Of a stretch of 64,000 nt of DNA, positions 1 through 8,023 are shown piece after piece. Source of the DNA: JAGQVA01 sp041391725. Lineage in GTDB: Bacteria; Bacteroidota; Bacteroidia; J057. A program made the position numbers and the translations under genes. The stretch is taken from positions 186,001 to 250,000 of the forward strand of contig JAWKNL010000005.1 of assembly GCA_041391725.1 (NCBI GenBank), in the 5' to 3' direction. The notes below the pieces were generated by a model. It did not search any database. It was not told the origin of the DNA and was given only the letters and a program-made list of their open reading frames with translations. Position 1 is the stretch's first letter. Each line of letters opens with the position of its first letter.

Positions 1-54
1 GAGGCTGCCCTGGCGTATATGTTTGAAATTGCTCCGCGGTATCTGGAAAAATAA
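1..54 (+). CDS. C-terminal end of an unidentified protein (partial)
   Basis: The window opens inside a plus-strand reading frame. Frame 1 gives 17 residues (ending in FEIAPRYLEK) and then a TAA at 52-54. The piece is too short to assign to a family. The next gene starts 38 bp later on the same strand, so the two may be cotranscribed. Confidence 0.5.
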   Translation, partial: EAALAYMFEIAPRYLEK

Positions 55-92
55 CCCGTGGGAGAATTGGGAGAGAATTGGTAACTTGGGGC

Positions 93-701
93 ATGCGAAA
101 CCTGCTTCTGATATTTTTTTTATTGCCCCTGCTCGCACTGGGACAAAACGGACTTGGGCTCCGGTTTGCCAGTAATATCAATTATTTCCCCCGGTCGCAG
201 GATTATCAATTGGTGTCCCATGCCTTCACCACAGGGTTGTTTGGCTTTTTTTACAGCAGCTATAAACCCCGAAACGGGATAGAACTGGGGGTGAACGTGG
301 TTCATAAGGGCGGAAAATTTAACCTCCCGGTGGTTATGCGCGATTTTACCACTTCGGGAAATGTAGCGGAAGTCACCTCCCTGGAAACAGACCTCAAAGT
401 TGGCCCCCGTTTCGGCGCATTTAATCCCAAAATCGGTTATGTATTTGGCTATCGGCTGCGAACTACGGGGTTTCAGGTGCCCGGAGCCGAAGGGCATATC
501 AACAGAATGTATTTTATGCTGCCGTTTGGACTTTCTGTCAACCTTCCCACCAATTACGGTTCAGTGGGTTTTGGCAGTTATTACAATGTGGGAATATTGA
601 ATGTGCTCACAGACCCCAATCCGGGTGGCGGCGCAATATACGATGGTGGGAGATACCGGTACATCAATTTTGAGATTACGGTAACCTACGATACCCGCTG
701 A
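93..701 (+). CDS. Outer-membrane beta-barrel-like secreted protein
   Basis: I start this at the ATG at 93 rather than a TTG at 78, because the ATG opens directly into a signal peptide (MRNLLLIFFLLPLLALGQ) with the cleavage pattern usual in Bacteroidota. The mature part of about 185 residues alternates short hydrophobic/aromatic strands with glycine- and asparagine-rich turns (GLRFASNINYF, KIGYVFGYRLRTTGF, FGLSVNLPTNYGSVGFGSYYNVG) and ends on a strand with aromatic residues. That looks like a small outer-membrane barrel of the PorT/OmpW-like kind, but I do not recognise a family. No catalytic motif is visible. It converges on the GAF-domain gene at 686, whose 3' end overlaps its own by 16 bp. 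Confidence 0.7.
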   Translation: MRNLLLIFFLLPLLALGQNGLGLRFASNINYFPRSQDYQLVSHAFTTGLFGFFYSSYKPRNGIELGVNVVHKGGKFNLPVVMRDFTTSGNVAEVTSLETDLKVGPRFGAFNPKIGYVFGYRLRTTGFQVPGAEGHINRMYFMLPFGLSVNLPTNYGSVGFGSYYNVGILNVLTDPNPGGGAIYDGGRYRYINFEITVTYDTR

Positions 702-1195
702 TTTTCAGGTAATTGATAAACGGATCGTACCATTTCCATTAACTGCCCCAGGTAATACTGATCTGTTTCAGAAAAATCATTGTACTGGTCGCTGTCCACA
801 TCGAGAACCAGAATAGTCTGTTCTTCTGCCACAAGCGGAACAACAATTTCAGATCGGGAGGCTGAGGAACAGGCAATATGCCCGGGAAATTTTTCTACAT
901 CGGGAACAATGATAGTCTGTTTGGCAGAAGCCGCCGCTCCGCATACACCCCGGTCGAGCGAGATACGCGTACAGGCCAGTGGTCCCTGAAAAGGCCCGAG
1001 GACAAGTTCGCCTTCCTTCAGCCGGTAAAACCCTACCCAGAAGAACCCGAAAGCCTCTTTCAGTATGGCGGCAATATTGGCGAGATTGGCGATGGTGTCG
1101 GTTTCGTCGCTGATGACAGCCGCTATTTGTGGCAGGATTTCTTTGTATCGCTCTTCCCTGGCAAGTCCGGGAGTAAGTCTTAGGTCTTCAGCCAT
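686..1195 (-). CDS. msrC: Free methionine-(R)-sulfoxide reductase, GAF domain (fRMsr)
   Basis: This 169-residue protein is one GAF domain. It should reduce free L-methionine-(R)-sulfoxide to methionine in the cytoplasm, using thioredoxin-type reductants. Three cysteines stand at residues 75 (PLACTRI), 85 (RGVCGAAA) and 109 (HIACSSAS). Their spacing of 10 and 24 matches the three redox cysteines of E. coli YebR/MsrC and the yeast enzyme. FWVGFYRL near residue 52 and the DVDSDQYNDFSETD segment near the C-terminus are also family hallmarks. It is the last gene of a leftward operon, 9 bp after the TetR gene, which suggests an oxidative-stress or redox setting for that regulator. Confidence 0.92.
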   Translation of the reverse strand: MAEDLRLTPGLAREERYKEILPQIAAVISDETDTIANLANIAAILKEAFGFFWVGFYRLKEGELVLGPFQGPLACTRISLDRGVCGAAASAKQTIIVPDVEKFPGHIACSSASRSEIVVPLVAEEQTILVLDVDSDQYNDFSETDQYYLGQLMEMVRSVYQLPENQRVS

Positions 1196-1204
1196 ATCAG
1201 GTGG

Positions 1205-1807
1205 TTAAAGTTGGGCCACAAATTTACGGTATTTTCGGAACTCTTCCATGCCTTCCCGGGTGCATAAACCCCTCACATAAGGCCAGATGACGTTGGCCAG
1301 CAGCCGCTGACTCCCGCCATGGCGTGAGTCATAAGGGTCTTTTTCAAATATGGAACGGAGGAGCATGGTGAGGGTTTGGGCGCATAATGGGATGTCGATC
1401 GCCTGAGAAAAAATCCCTTCTTCTACTCCCTGCTTCATCAGTTCGCGGGTCTGGTTGATGCCAAATGCCTCATCACTGTCCCAGATTTTGGGAAAATAGC
1501 TGGAAATGTCGTTAAAAAAATTGGGGTTGATACGGCTGATCGTTTCAATCAACATATTGTAAAATTTCACCAGCATGTCCGCTACGTTTTTTGACTCCTG
1601 GCGCAGTGATTCAAATTCTCGGGTAGAGTTGAATTTATACAACTCAAAACACGCCTCAACCAGCCCTGTTTTATCTCCAAAAATCATATACAGCGTCTTG
1701 CTCGAAATATTGAGTTTTGCAGTGATCTGCCCGATGGTAACACTCCGCACACCAAACTTCATAAAGAGCTTGAGCGACTCTTTGACGTAGAATTCCTTTT
1801 TATCCAT
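1205..1807 (-). CDS. TetR/AcrR-family transcriptional regulator
   Basis: The N-terminal 50 residues form a TetR helix-turn-helix: VTIGQITAKLNISSKTLYM followed by FGDKTGLVEACFE, where the recognition helix ends in the usual TLY-xFxxK pattern. The remaining 150 residues are the variable ligand-binding and dimerisation domain. I start at MDKKEF (1807); an ATG three codons upstream (1816) is also possible and would almost touch the preceding thioesterase gene. The protein sits between a hotdog thioesterase and fRMsr in one leftward operon. The ligand cannot be told from the sequence; autoregulation of the operon is an inference from TetR habit. Confidence 0.88.
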   Translation of the reverse strand: MDKKEFYVKESLKLFMKFGVRSVTIGQITAKLNISSKTLYMIFGDKTGLVEACFELYKFNSTREFESLRQESKNVADMLVKFYNMLIETISRINPNFFNDISSYFPKIWDSDEAFGINQTRELMKQGVEEGIFSQAIDIPLCAQTLTMLLRSIFEKDPYDSRHGGSQRLLANVIWPYVRGLCTREGMEEFRKYRKFVAQL

Positions 1808-1821
1808 ATACCCCAAATATA

Positions 1822-2277
1822 CTACAACATTTCACCGATTTCTCCTTTTTGTCCAAGTTTGCGATAGACGCTAAACATGGCCCTGGCTTCTGCTACCAGT
1901 TTTTTTTCATCTTCCTGCCAGGCTTCCATTCTCGTAGAAATAATCCGGTTTCCACTCCGTACCAGATAACCTGTGACAATCAACGGCTCTGGGCTGGTTC
2001 CCCGCAGATAATCCACCCTGATATCGATGGTTGCGAGTTTGTCTTCCGGAGAAGTGACCGTCGTCATGGCTGTTGCGCCGCCTACCGAATCCATGGCCGT
2101 AGCGATAATGCCTCCATGCCAGCGTTTAAACCGAAAATCCCCCAGCACTTCCTCCCGGTAGGGAATCATCATTTTGCAGTACCCATCCCTGATTTCCAGC
2201 ACCTTGAGCCCCAGAAAACGATGTACCGGAATAGCTTCTTCAATAAATTTTTTGGCAATTTCTTCGGATACCAACAT
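1822..2277 (-). CDS. Hotdog-fold acyl-CoA thioesterase (PaaI/DUF4442-like)
   Basis: I start this 151-residue protein at MLVSEE (2277), because the 19 residues a longer start would add are not family-like. The hotdog signature is RWHGGIIATAMDSVGGAT near residues 70-90, with the HGG loop and the long central helix, followed by the strands IDIRVDYLRG and VTGYLVRSGNRIISTRMEAW. Such proteins hydrolyse acyl- or aryl-CoA thioesters in the cytoplasm; the substrate here is unknown. It is the first gene of the leftward operon with the TetR regulator (gap 5-14 bp) and fRMsr. Confidence 0.88.
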   Translation of the reverse strand: MLVSEEIAKKFIEEAIPVHRFLGLKVLEIRDGYCKMMIPYREEVLGDFRFKRWHGGIIATAMDSVGGATAMTTVTSPEDKLATIDIRVDYLRGTSPEPLIVTGYLVRSGNRIISTRMEAWQEDEKKLVAEARAMFSVYRKLGQKGEIGEML

Positions 2278-2419
2278 AATGATTTGTATTTTTTTAACCT
2301 GCCTCTGCCTGTAAAAATAGGGAAAATATAACATTGTTCAAATTTTCCAAAAGAAATGGTGATATGGTTTTTTACCGGTTTTTATTTATTTGCACAGGTT
2401 GGAGAACAGAACAGAAAAT

Positions 2420-3433
2420 ATGACTGTGAGCCGGAGCCGGATACTATTCAGGTTATACATAATCCTGCTGATTTTGCCTTGTCTGGAAGTCGCGCTTTGG
2501 ATTTTGGGCTTTCGCCCATTCCGGCAGGTGAATTATTCCATTCGTTCTGCCCCGGAAGGCTGTCTCATTGCCGATTCTACCCTGGGATTCGCCCTTCAGC
2601 CGGGCGCATTTGATGTGACAATTAATGAGGGATTGACGTATCATGCCGTTCATGGTAATGACTCTTTGCGAATAGCCATGTACCAGAAAAACCATGGGCC
2701 ATTTGTTGATTCCATTTACTTTACCGGCTGTTCTTTTACCTATGGTATGGGCGTGGATGACAGTCTCACTTTTGCGTTTCGGGCGGGAGAATTGTTGCCC
2801 GGTTCTCTGGTAAAAAATATGGGTATTCCCGGGTTTGGAACGATCCAATCTTATATCCAGCTAAAAAGACTGATAGCCAAAGGCGAAACTCCGGGTAAGT
2901 TTGTCGTCGGATATGCCGCTTTTCACAATGTGAGAAATGCCCTTACGCCTTCCTACCGCCGTGATTTGTATATGGGTTATCGGCGCGCCGATCCTTCGGT
3001 TGGGGTTTTGATGCAGGGCGCCCGCATACCGTTTATGGTGGAGGGGGGAAATGAAATCCATTTTTGCCGGTGGGAAGACATTTACAAAAACTGGCCTTAC
3101 CGGGAGGTGTTTGCTTCGGTCAATTATGCACAGGAACTGCGCGACCGTTATCTGGAAAACAAAACCGATACACGTGCTGTCACACTTCACATTTTTGACC
3201 TGATCGGGCAACTTTGCCTTGAAAACCATATTCGCCTGATTGTAGCGGGCATTTCCCCGGATCGTGATACACGCGATATGCTGAAGCTCCTCTCCTCGAA
3301 AGGGCTGGAGACAGTGGATATTGCGCCCGATTTAACCCTGGAAAAGTACCGCAATTTTCCCTGGGACGATCACCCCGGGCCGTTGGCGCATGCCTGGTAT
3401 GCGGCGAGATTGGCAGGATATCTATCAGAATAA
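2420..3433 (+). CDS. Membrane-anchored SGNH/GDSL-type hydrolase (SxtL-like)
   Basis: The ATG at 2420 opens a 337-residue protein with an uncleaved signal anchor (ILFRLYIILLILPCLEVALWI). Block I of the SGNH fold is FTGCSFTYGMGV, with Ser105 as likely nucleophile. The C-terminal block is DDHPGP with Asp316/317 and His318 as the other catalytic residues. Family members are esterases or carbamoyl/acyl hydrolases. It lies 6 bp before a NodU-type carbamoyltransferase and is followed by SxtK- and SxtJ-like genes. The same set of neighbours includes the GDSL hydrolase SxtL in the saxitoxin cluster, so action on the product of the carbamoyltransferase is a reasonable inference. The substrate is unknown. 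Confidence 0.8.
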   Translation: MTVSRSRILFRLYIILLILPCLEVALWILGFRPFRQVNYSIRSAPEGCLIADSTLGFALQPGAFDVTINEGLTYHAVHGNDSLRIAMYQKNHGPFVDSIYFTGCSFTYGMGVDDSLTFAFRAGELLPGSLVKNMGIPGFGTIQSYIQLKRLIAKGETPGKFVVGYAAFHNVRNALTPSYRRDLYMGYRRADPSVGVLMQGARIPFMVEGGNEIHFCRWEDIYKNWPYREVFASVNYAQELRDRYLENKTDTRAVTLHIFDLIGQLCLENHIRLIVAGISPDRDTRDMLKLLSSKGLETVDIAPDLTLEKYRNFPWDDHPGPLAHAWYAARLAGYLSE

Positions 3434-3439
3434 CAACAA

Positions 3440-5197
3440 ATGGCAAAAATTCTGGGCATATCTGCCTTTTACCACGATGCTGCGGCAGCACTGACAGTTG
3501 ACGGCGAAATTGTCGCAGCGGCGCAGGAAGAGCGGTTCGACCGTGTCAAACATACTGCCGGTTTTCCCGAAAATGCCATAAAGTATTGCCTGGGCCAGGC
3601 CGGAATAGAACCAGAAGAACTCAATGCCGTGGTATTTTATGAAAAACCGTTGCTCAAATTTGAGCGAATCCTTGAAACCCACTACGCATTTGCACCGGGA
3701 GGACTGTCTTCTTTTATTCATTCCATGCCGCTGTGGATGGGAAAAAAACTATTCCTCAAAAAACATATCCGCGATGGACTGAATAATATCGGACGGATTG
3801 GAAAAAATCATCCCCCGCTATTGTTTTCACAACACCATCTTTCCCATGCGGCAAGTGCTTTTTTCCCCTCCGGATTTGAGCAGGCGGCGATTCTGACCAT
3901 TGATGGAGTAGGGGAATGGGCAACAGCGACAATCGGGCAGGGGAATGGAAAAAAGCTCATTCTGCACAAAGAAATGCGGTTTCCGCACTCTGTCGGACTG
4001 CTTTACAGCGCATTTACCTACTATCTCGGTTTTCGGGTCAATTCGGGTGAATATAAACTCATGGGCCTTGCCCCGTACGGGGACCCCGAATCGCCGCAGA
4101 CTACGTTTTTTAAGAATCAGATCAGAACCCATATGATTTCCCTAAAAGATGATGGGTCTGTCTGGCTGAATCATGCGTATTTTGGATACGCAACCGGTCT
4201 TCGCATGGTGCGCGAAAAACGCTGGCAAAAACTGCTGGGTTTTCCCCGGCGCGAGCCCGAATCCGTGATCGAACCGCACCACAGCAATCTGGCTCTGGCG
4301 ATTCAGCAGATCACAGAAGAAATTGTGATGAAAATGGCGGTAGAGGCAAAAAAGATCACAGGAAGCAGCCATCTCTGCCTGGCAGGAGGTGTCGCTTTAA
4401 ACGGCGTAGCTGCGGGCAAACTCCTGCATTCGGGTTTATATGACAAAATCTACATTCAACCCGCAGCCGGCGATGCCGGTGGCGCTTTAGGTGCTGCTTT
4501 AGCTGCACATCATATTTACTTTGGCGAAGACCGGATTTTTCCCTTATCTGATCCGATGAAAGGCGCATTGCTGGGGCCGGATTTCACCAACGCTGAAATT
4601 GAGCTGGCGGCCCGCATGGCAAAAATTCCTTATGACATAATTGAAGATTTACAGACTTTGTCCGATTTCACCGCTTCCCGGCTGGCAGCGGGAAAAGTGG
4701 TAGGCTGGTTTCAGGGGCGAATGGAGTTTGGTCCCCGGGCTTTGGGCAATCGCAGCATTCTGGCAGATCCGCGAAGCCCGGAGATGCAGTCTGTCCTCAA
4801 CCACAAAATCAAGAAAAGGGAGAGTTTTCGTCCGTTTGCCCCGGCGGTTTTGTGGGAAGATGCAGAAACGTATTTTGAACTGAAACATCCGTCTCCCTAT
4901 ATGTCTTTTGTTGTGCCGGTAAAGGAGGAAAAGCGCAAGGAACTCCCGGCCGTTACGCATCTCGATTATTCGGCACGGGTACAGACTGTTCACCGCGAGA
5001 CCAACGAGCGTTTCTGGCAATTGCTTCAGGCATTTAAAAAACGGACCGGTTGCAGCGTGCTGGTCAATACCAGCTTTAATGTCAGAGGGGAGCCGATCGT
5101 ATGCACGCCGGAGGAAGCTATACGATGTTTTTTACAGACGGAAATGGATATGCTGGTAGCAGGAAATTATGTGTTTTCGAAGGAAACTTTACGGTGA
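3440..5197 (+). CDS. NodU/CmcH-family O-carbamoyltransferase
   Basis: This 585-residue protein has the full family length. The N-terminal Kae1/YrdC-like ASKHA domain (about 1-360) begins ILGISAFYHDAAAAL, carries the metal-binding motif HHLSH at 132-136 and continues with AILTIDGVGEW and the glycine-rich CLAGGVALNGVA. The C-terminal carbamoyltransferase domain (about 395-580) has GWFQGRMEFGPRALGNRSIL, SFRPFAPAV and VLVNTSFNVRGEP. The family moves the carbamoyl group of carbamoyl phosphate, through carbamoyl-adenylate, to a hydroxyl on an antibiotic, Nod factor or sugar. The acceptor cannot be read from the sequence. It is in one operon with the SGNH hydrolase (6 bp upstream) and two membrane proteins. 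Confidence 0.95.
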   Translation: MAKILGISAFYHDAAAALTVDGEIVAAAQEERFDRVKHTAGFPENAIKYCLGQAGIEPEELNAVVFYEKPLLKFERILETHYAFAPGGLSSFIHSMPLWMGKKLFLKKHIRDGLNNIGRIGKNHPPLLFSQHHLSHAASAFFPSGFEQAAILTIDGVGEWATATIGQGNGKKLILHKEMRFPHSVGLLYSAFTYYLGFRVNSGEYKLMGLAPYGDPESPQTTFFKNQIRTHMISLKDDGSVWLNHAYFGYATGLRMVREKRWQKLLGFPRREPESVIEPHHSNLALAIQQITEEIVMKMAVEAKKITGSSHLCLAGGVALNGVAAGKLLHSGLYDKIYIQPAAGDAGGALGAALAAHHIYFGEDRIFPLSDPMKGALLGPDFTNAEIELAARMAKIPYDIIEDLQTLSDFTASRLAAGKVVGWFQGRMEFGPRALGNRSILADPRSPEMQSVLNHKIKKRESFRPFAPAVLWEDAETYFELKHPSPYMSFVVPVKEEKRKELPAVTHLDYSARVQTVHRETNERFWQLLQAFKKRTGCSVLVNTSFNVRGEPIVCTPEEAIRCFLQTEMDMLVAGNYVFSKETLR

Positions 5198-5227
5198 ATT
5201 TGTTTATTTGCCCTAAAACAAAAGCTT

Positions 5228-5377
5228 ATGGAATTTCTCAGAGATTTGTGGGAATATATGCTTGCGCGGCGGAAAATCTGGCTGGCGCCCCTGGTGATTA
5301 TCCTCGTGATGATGGGACTGATTATGGCCATTGGAGCAGGCAGTGCCCTGGCGCCATTTATTTACAGCCTGTTTTAA
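5228..5377 (+). CDS. DUF5989-family small membrane protein (SxtK-like)
   Basis: A 49-residue protein runs from the ATG at 5228 to the TAA at 5375. It has a short charged N-terminus (MEFLRDLWEYMLARRKIW) and one transmembrane helix (residues about 18-37, LAPLVIILVMMGLIMAIG), ending ALAPFIYSLF. Length, sequence and position between a NodU-type carbamoyltransferase and an SxtJ-like protein match the DUF5989 family, to which SxtK of the saxitoxin cluster belongs. Function is unknown. The gap to the upstream gene is 30 bp and to the downstream ATG 2 bp, so it is surely in the operon. Confidence 0.85.
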   Translation: MEFLRDLWEYMLARRKIWLAPLVIILVMMGLIMAIGAGSALAPFIYSLF

Positions 5378-5379
5378 CC

Positions 5380-5742
5380 ATGGAGAAAAACGCACCAGAG
5401 CAAACGACGAGCATCCTTACGACAGCATTTTTTGCCATGAGTCTTTTCTGGGGATGGAAATGGGCGGCTGCGGTTGTCTTGATCACAGGACTTTCAGGCA
5501 TTTTTTCTCCCTGGCTCAGCCTGCGAATCCATACTTTCTGGATGAAAATTTCGGCAGTTACATCCGCCATTTTCCCACCAGTGATATTAACAGCCATCTA
5601 TTTTCTCGTTCTTTTTCCATTGTCTGTATTTTCCCGGTTGGCGGGAGAGAAAGATCCGCTGGTTTTAAAAAACAGGAAAGCGCAGATGTTTTTTCCGGTG
5701 GAAAAGGTTTTCGGGAAGGAGGATTTTGAAAAGATTTGGTAG
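5380..5742 (+). CDS. SxtJ-family membrane protein
   Basis: The protein starts at the ATG at 5380 and has 120 residues. A reading from 5101 in the same frame is only the shadow of the carbamoyltransferase 3' end. Three hydrophobic segments are visible (about ILTTAFFAMSLFWGW, AAAVVLITGLSGIF and the longer SAIFPPVILTAIYFLVLFPLSVFSRL), followed by a cytoplasmic tail ending VEKVFGKEDFEKIW. This matches the SxtJ family, which occurs beside O-carbamoyltransferases in many phyla and has no known function. It is the last gene of the SGNH-carbamoyltransferase-DUF5989-SxtJ operon. A membrane-bound carbamoylation complex is an inference from the conserved linkage. Confidence 0.83.
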   Translation: MEKNAPEQTTSILTTAFFAMSLFWGWKWAAAVVLITGLSGIFSPWLSLRIHTFWMKISAVTSAIFPPVILTAIYFLVLFPLSVFSRLAGEKDPLVLKNRKAQMFFPVEKVFGKEDFEKIW

Positions 5743-5750
5743 ATTGTGTT

Positions 5751-5770
5751 AATGTGAGTCACATTTTTTT
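5751..5770 (+). terminator. Possible weak terminator after the carbamoyltransferase operon
   Basis: A short inverted repeat (AATGT, loop GAGTC, ACATT) is followed by seven T residues, nine bases after the SxtJ stop codon. The stem has only five A/T-rich pairs, so termination here is a weak guess supported mostly by position. Confidence 0.3.
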
Positions 5771-5824
5771 CTCAAAACCTTATTGAAGATAATAAATCAG
5801 ACTTTCTTAAAAAAACGACTGAAT

Positions 5825-6862
5825 ATGGAGGGTAAAATTTTCGCTGAAGCTTCTAAGGAAATTATTCGCTCAATCCAATTGGCGATAGGAGGGATTTTTG
5901 AACCCATGCAGCGTCGAAGGCTGGCCAGAGCAGATGCAGATGCATTATTGATTCGCACAAAATCAGAAAGTGAGGCCAATAAAATCAAGCGAAAAGATGA
6001 AACTCTTGCGATGTACAGCCAGGCTGAGGCAGAGGTAATTACAGATTTGATCAAAAATAGTCCGGATATCAAACAGCGCGCTGCTAATCGTTTTATGCAT
6101 AAAATTATGGCCGAACAGGAAAATCTGGAAAATATTACTTATAACGCTATTTCTCTTCTTGAATCAGATAAAAGCCGCTCTGGCAGTAAAAAAATTCCGG
6201 ATGACTGGATATACAGGTTTGTCGATTATGCCAAAGAAATTTCTGATGAAGATGTTCAGAATTTGTGGTCCAGAATTCTCTCAGATCAGGCATCCGGAAA
6301 GCATAACTTCAGTATGCATACCCTTGATGTGTTGAGAAAAATGAGCAGGCCAGAAATCGAGATATTTATTGAATATTGTCGCTATTTCAATTTTTTCGGT
6401 CTTATTCTGATATATGAAACCCATCTGGGTTTTAATCATAACCTTATGGAGCAGGAGTTTCTGGATTTATCCTATGGTTTCCAGGAGCTACGGGATATTG
6501 GTTTATTATATTCTGCCAGAATTGGCACGCCTACGACCCAGGGTTCTCCGGAAAATATTTTTATTTTCGGCAAGCGACAACTCTTCCTGAAGCCTGTAAA
6601 TTCTGTGGTGATTGAACCGCACCAATATATTCTGACAACTGCAGGAAGAGAACTTTCCAGACTGGTAAAAGGATTTAATATAGAGACACCGGGTGAAGGC
6701 AGGAATCAGGAAGTTGAGGGAAAGGTATTTACTGACCATGATATACAGCTTTTTACTAAATATTCGCTTTCTATGCTTGAAGCTTTTGGTTTTGGCGGAA
6801 GGTTGGAGGCGCTTTTAGATGATCACTTTGTGCCTGTCGCAGAGTTTGGAATAAAGGGCTAA
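5825..6862 (+). CDS. DUF2806-like protein of unknown function
   Basis: I start this 345-residue protein at MEGKIFAEASKEI (5825); a TTG at 5783 would add a lysine-rich leader that looks non-coding. The first 100 residues are helical and charged (RRRLARADADALLIRTKSE, MYSQAEAEVITDLIK). The middle part, QRAANRFMHKIMAEQENLE and then DDWIYRFVDYAKEISDEDVQ and LWSRILSDQASGKHNFSMHTL, fits my recollection of the DUF2806 domain, a family with scattered accessory distribution. No membrane segment or catalytic motif is seen. The gene stands alone and looks more A/T-rich than the genes on either side, which suggests transfer. Function is not known to me. Confidence 0.6.
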   Translation: MEGKIFAEASKEIIRSIQLAIGGIFEPMQRRRLARADADALLIRTKSESEANKIKRKDETLAMYSQAEAEVITDLIKNSPDIKQRAANRFMHKIMAEQENLENITYNAISLLESDKSRSGSKKIPDDWIYRFVDYAKEISDEDVQNLWSRILSDQASGKHNFSMHTLDVLRKMSRPEIEIFIEYCRYFNFFGLILIYETHLGFNHNLMEQEFLDLSYGFQELRDIGLLYSARIGTPTTQGSPENIFIFGKRQLFLKPVNSVVIEPHQYILTTAGRELSRLVKGFNIETPGEGRNQEVEGKVFTDHDIQLFTKYSLSMLEAFGFGGRLEALLDDHFVPVAEFGIKG

Positions 6863-6906
6863 TCATAGCAGCGAGACCCAGCAGAAGAATATCTCAAATT
6901 TTGTGT

Positions 6907-7065
6907 ATGGAAATTATCCAACTGTTATTTTTCCTGTATATGCTTGCCGGAAGGTCTCTTCCCGCTCAGGATCATTACGCAGATTCCCTCCGTACCCTGG
7001 CATCACAGGAACAAAATGACAGCCTGAAGATCTGTCATATGATGAGAAAGGCGGTGCATCTGTAA
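6907..7065 (+). CDS. 52-residue secreted peptide or truncated gene
   Basis: ATG at 6907 to TAA at 7063-7065. The first 20 residues are a clear signal peptide (MEIIQLLFFLYMLAGRSLPA) and the rest reads QDHYADSLRTLASQEQNDSL before stopping. The pattern of a signal peptide followed by DSLRTLA...NDSLKI is how TPR-containing histidine kinases of this phylum usually begin. It is more likely the 5' stub of such a gene cut by a deletion than a functional peptide. The remaining 25 bp to the cupin stop codon hold nothing else. Confidence 0.4.
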   Translation: MEIIQLLFFLYMLAGRSLPAQDHYADSLRTLASQEQNDSLKICHMMRKAVHL

Positions 7066-7090
7066 TGGAATGATCCTTTACCTGAAACCC

Positions 7091-7852
7091 TTATTCCCAC
7101 CTGAAAGCGAAATACTTGCAGGGAGTTTCTCCGACATTGGTGATACCGTGAAGATCATGTGATCTTACAAAAAACAGATCTCCTGCCGAGCCGGGAAACG
7201 GTTTGTCATTGATCGACATTTCTGCTTCTCCCTCAATCATCAGAATGATTTCCGACCCCAGATGGGTATGCGGCGCATGGCTGGGGCCTTTGTGATTGAG
7301 CTGGGTTACGTGCATTTCAAATTGTTTGCACATGGCGGTAGCTCTGTCAAAATAGTCTATTCTGCCCCCTTTTTCATGGGATCTGAAAGGAAGAGAATCT
7401 GCATTTACAAACAACTTTCCACCAGCGGAATTGCACCTGTCAAGATTCATTGGGGTTTTGGAGCGAAACATCATCACGTAGTAAGTCAGCGGTCCGTCGC
7501 CGATATTTTGCAGCGCCTGCATGGCGAGCGGGGGAATGAGAATGACACTTCCCGCGCCGAGAATGGCGTCTTCTCCGTCCATGGTAAATTTCATGGTTCC
7601 TTCCTTTACGATAATCACCTCCTCTATATCTGTCTGGGCATGTGGCGGCGCAGGTTTGGCTCCTTTTTCCTGAGTGGTTGCATGGATTTCCAGATACTCA
7701 AAATGGGGCGATGTGCCTTCAAAGATTTTTCTCGATTCACGGCCGGGACTGGTCTTTACCGGGAGGTCATTCCAATGGAATACGCCCGAGGAAATTTCAT
7801 TCATGGAAGGGGAGGTTAGCAGGCTGAGGAAAAGGAAATAAATGATTGACAT
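7091..7852 (-). CDS. Secreted bicupin protein
   Basis: A 253-residue protein with two cupin barrels. Cupin 1 spans about 60-135 (PPHAQTDIEEVIIVKEGTMK, then GDGPLTYYVMMF). Cupin 2 spans about 185-250 (HAPHTHLGSEIILMIEGEAE with metal-type His/Glu ligands, then GDLFFVRSHDLHGITN). The N-terminus MSIIYFLFLSLLTSP is a short hydrophobic leader; export is likely but the cleavage site is unclear. Bicupins of this sort include oxygenases, isomerases and ureidoglycine aminohydrolase, and the sequence does not choose among them. No operon partner: flanking genes are on the other strand. Confidence 0.75.
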   Translation of the reverse strand: MSIIYFLFLSLLTSPSMNEISSGVFHWNDLPVKTSPGRESRKIFEGTSPHFEYLEIHATTQEKGAKPAPPHAQTDIEEVIIVKEGTMKFTMDGEDAILGAGSVILIPPLAMQALQNIGDGPLTYYVMMFRSKTPMNLDRCNSAGGKLFVNADSLPFRSHEKGGRIDYFDRATAMCKQFEMHVTQLNHKGPSHAPHTHLGSEIILMIEGEAEMSINDKPFPGSAGDLFFVRSHDLHGITNVGETPCKYFAFRWE

Positions 7853-7874
7853 AGGGAGGGGTTTTGAGCATGGT

Positions 7875-7905
7875 CAAATGTAAATAATTTAAAGGAACAC
7901 ACCAA
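7875..7905 (-). promoter_or_regulatory. Candidate Bacteroidota-type promoter for the bicupin gene
   Basis: On the minus strand TACATTTG (7882 to 7875) matches the -7 consensus TAnnTTTG exactly. A TTG at 7905-7903 stands 20 bp upstream as a partial -33 box. The inferred start of transcription lies only about 15 bp before the ATG at 7852. Confidence 0.4.
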
Positions 7906-8023
7906 CCCGATGAACCAGGGCTGTCAGGATTTTGCAACTGCCATAATTCAGCAATTCTCACCCGCATAGATTCGCAACAGGTTTTATAGATTGGTTTTTG
8001 TACCAAACAAATAATGGAAAGCT

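Noticed and set aside
2420..5742. Saxitoxin biosynthesis cluster
   Set aside because: Only the sxtI/J/K/L-like genes are present. No polyketide synthase-like SxtA, amidinotransferase or other backbone genes lie nearby, so the resemblance is limited to the carbamoylation module.
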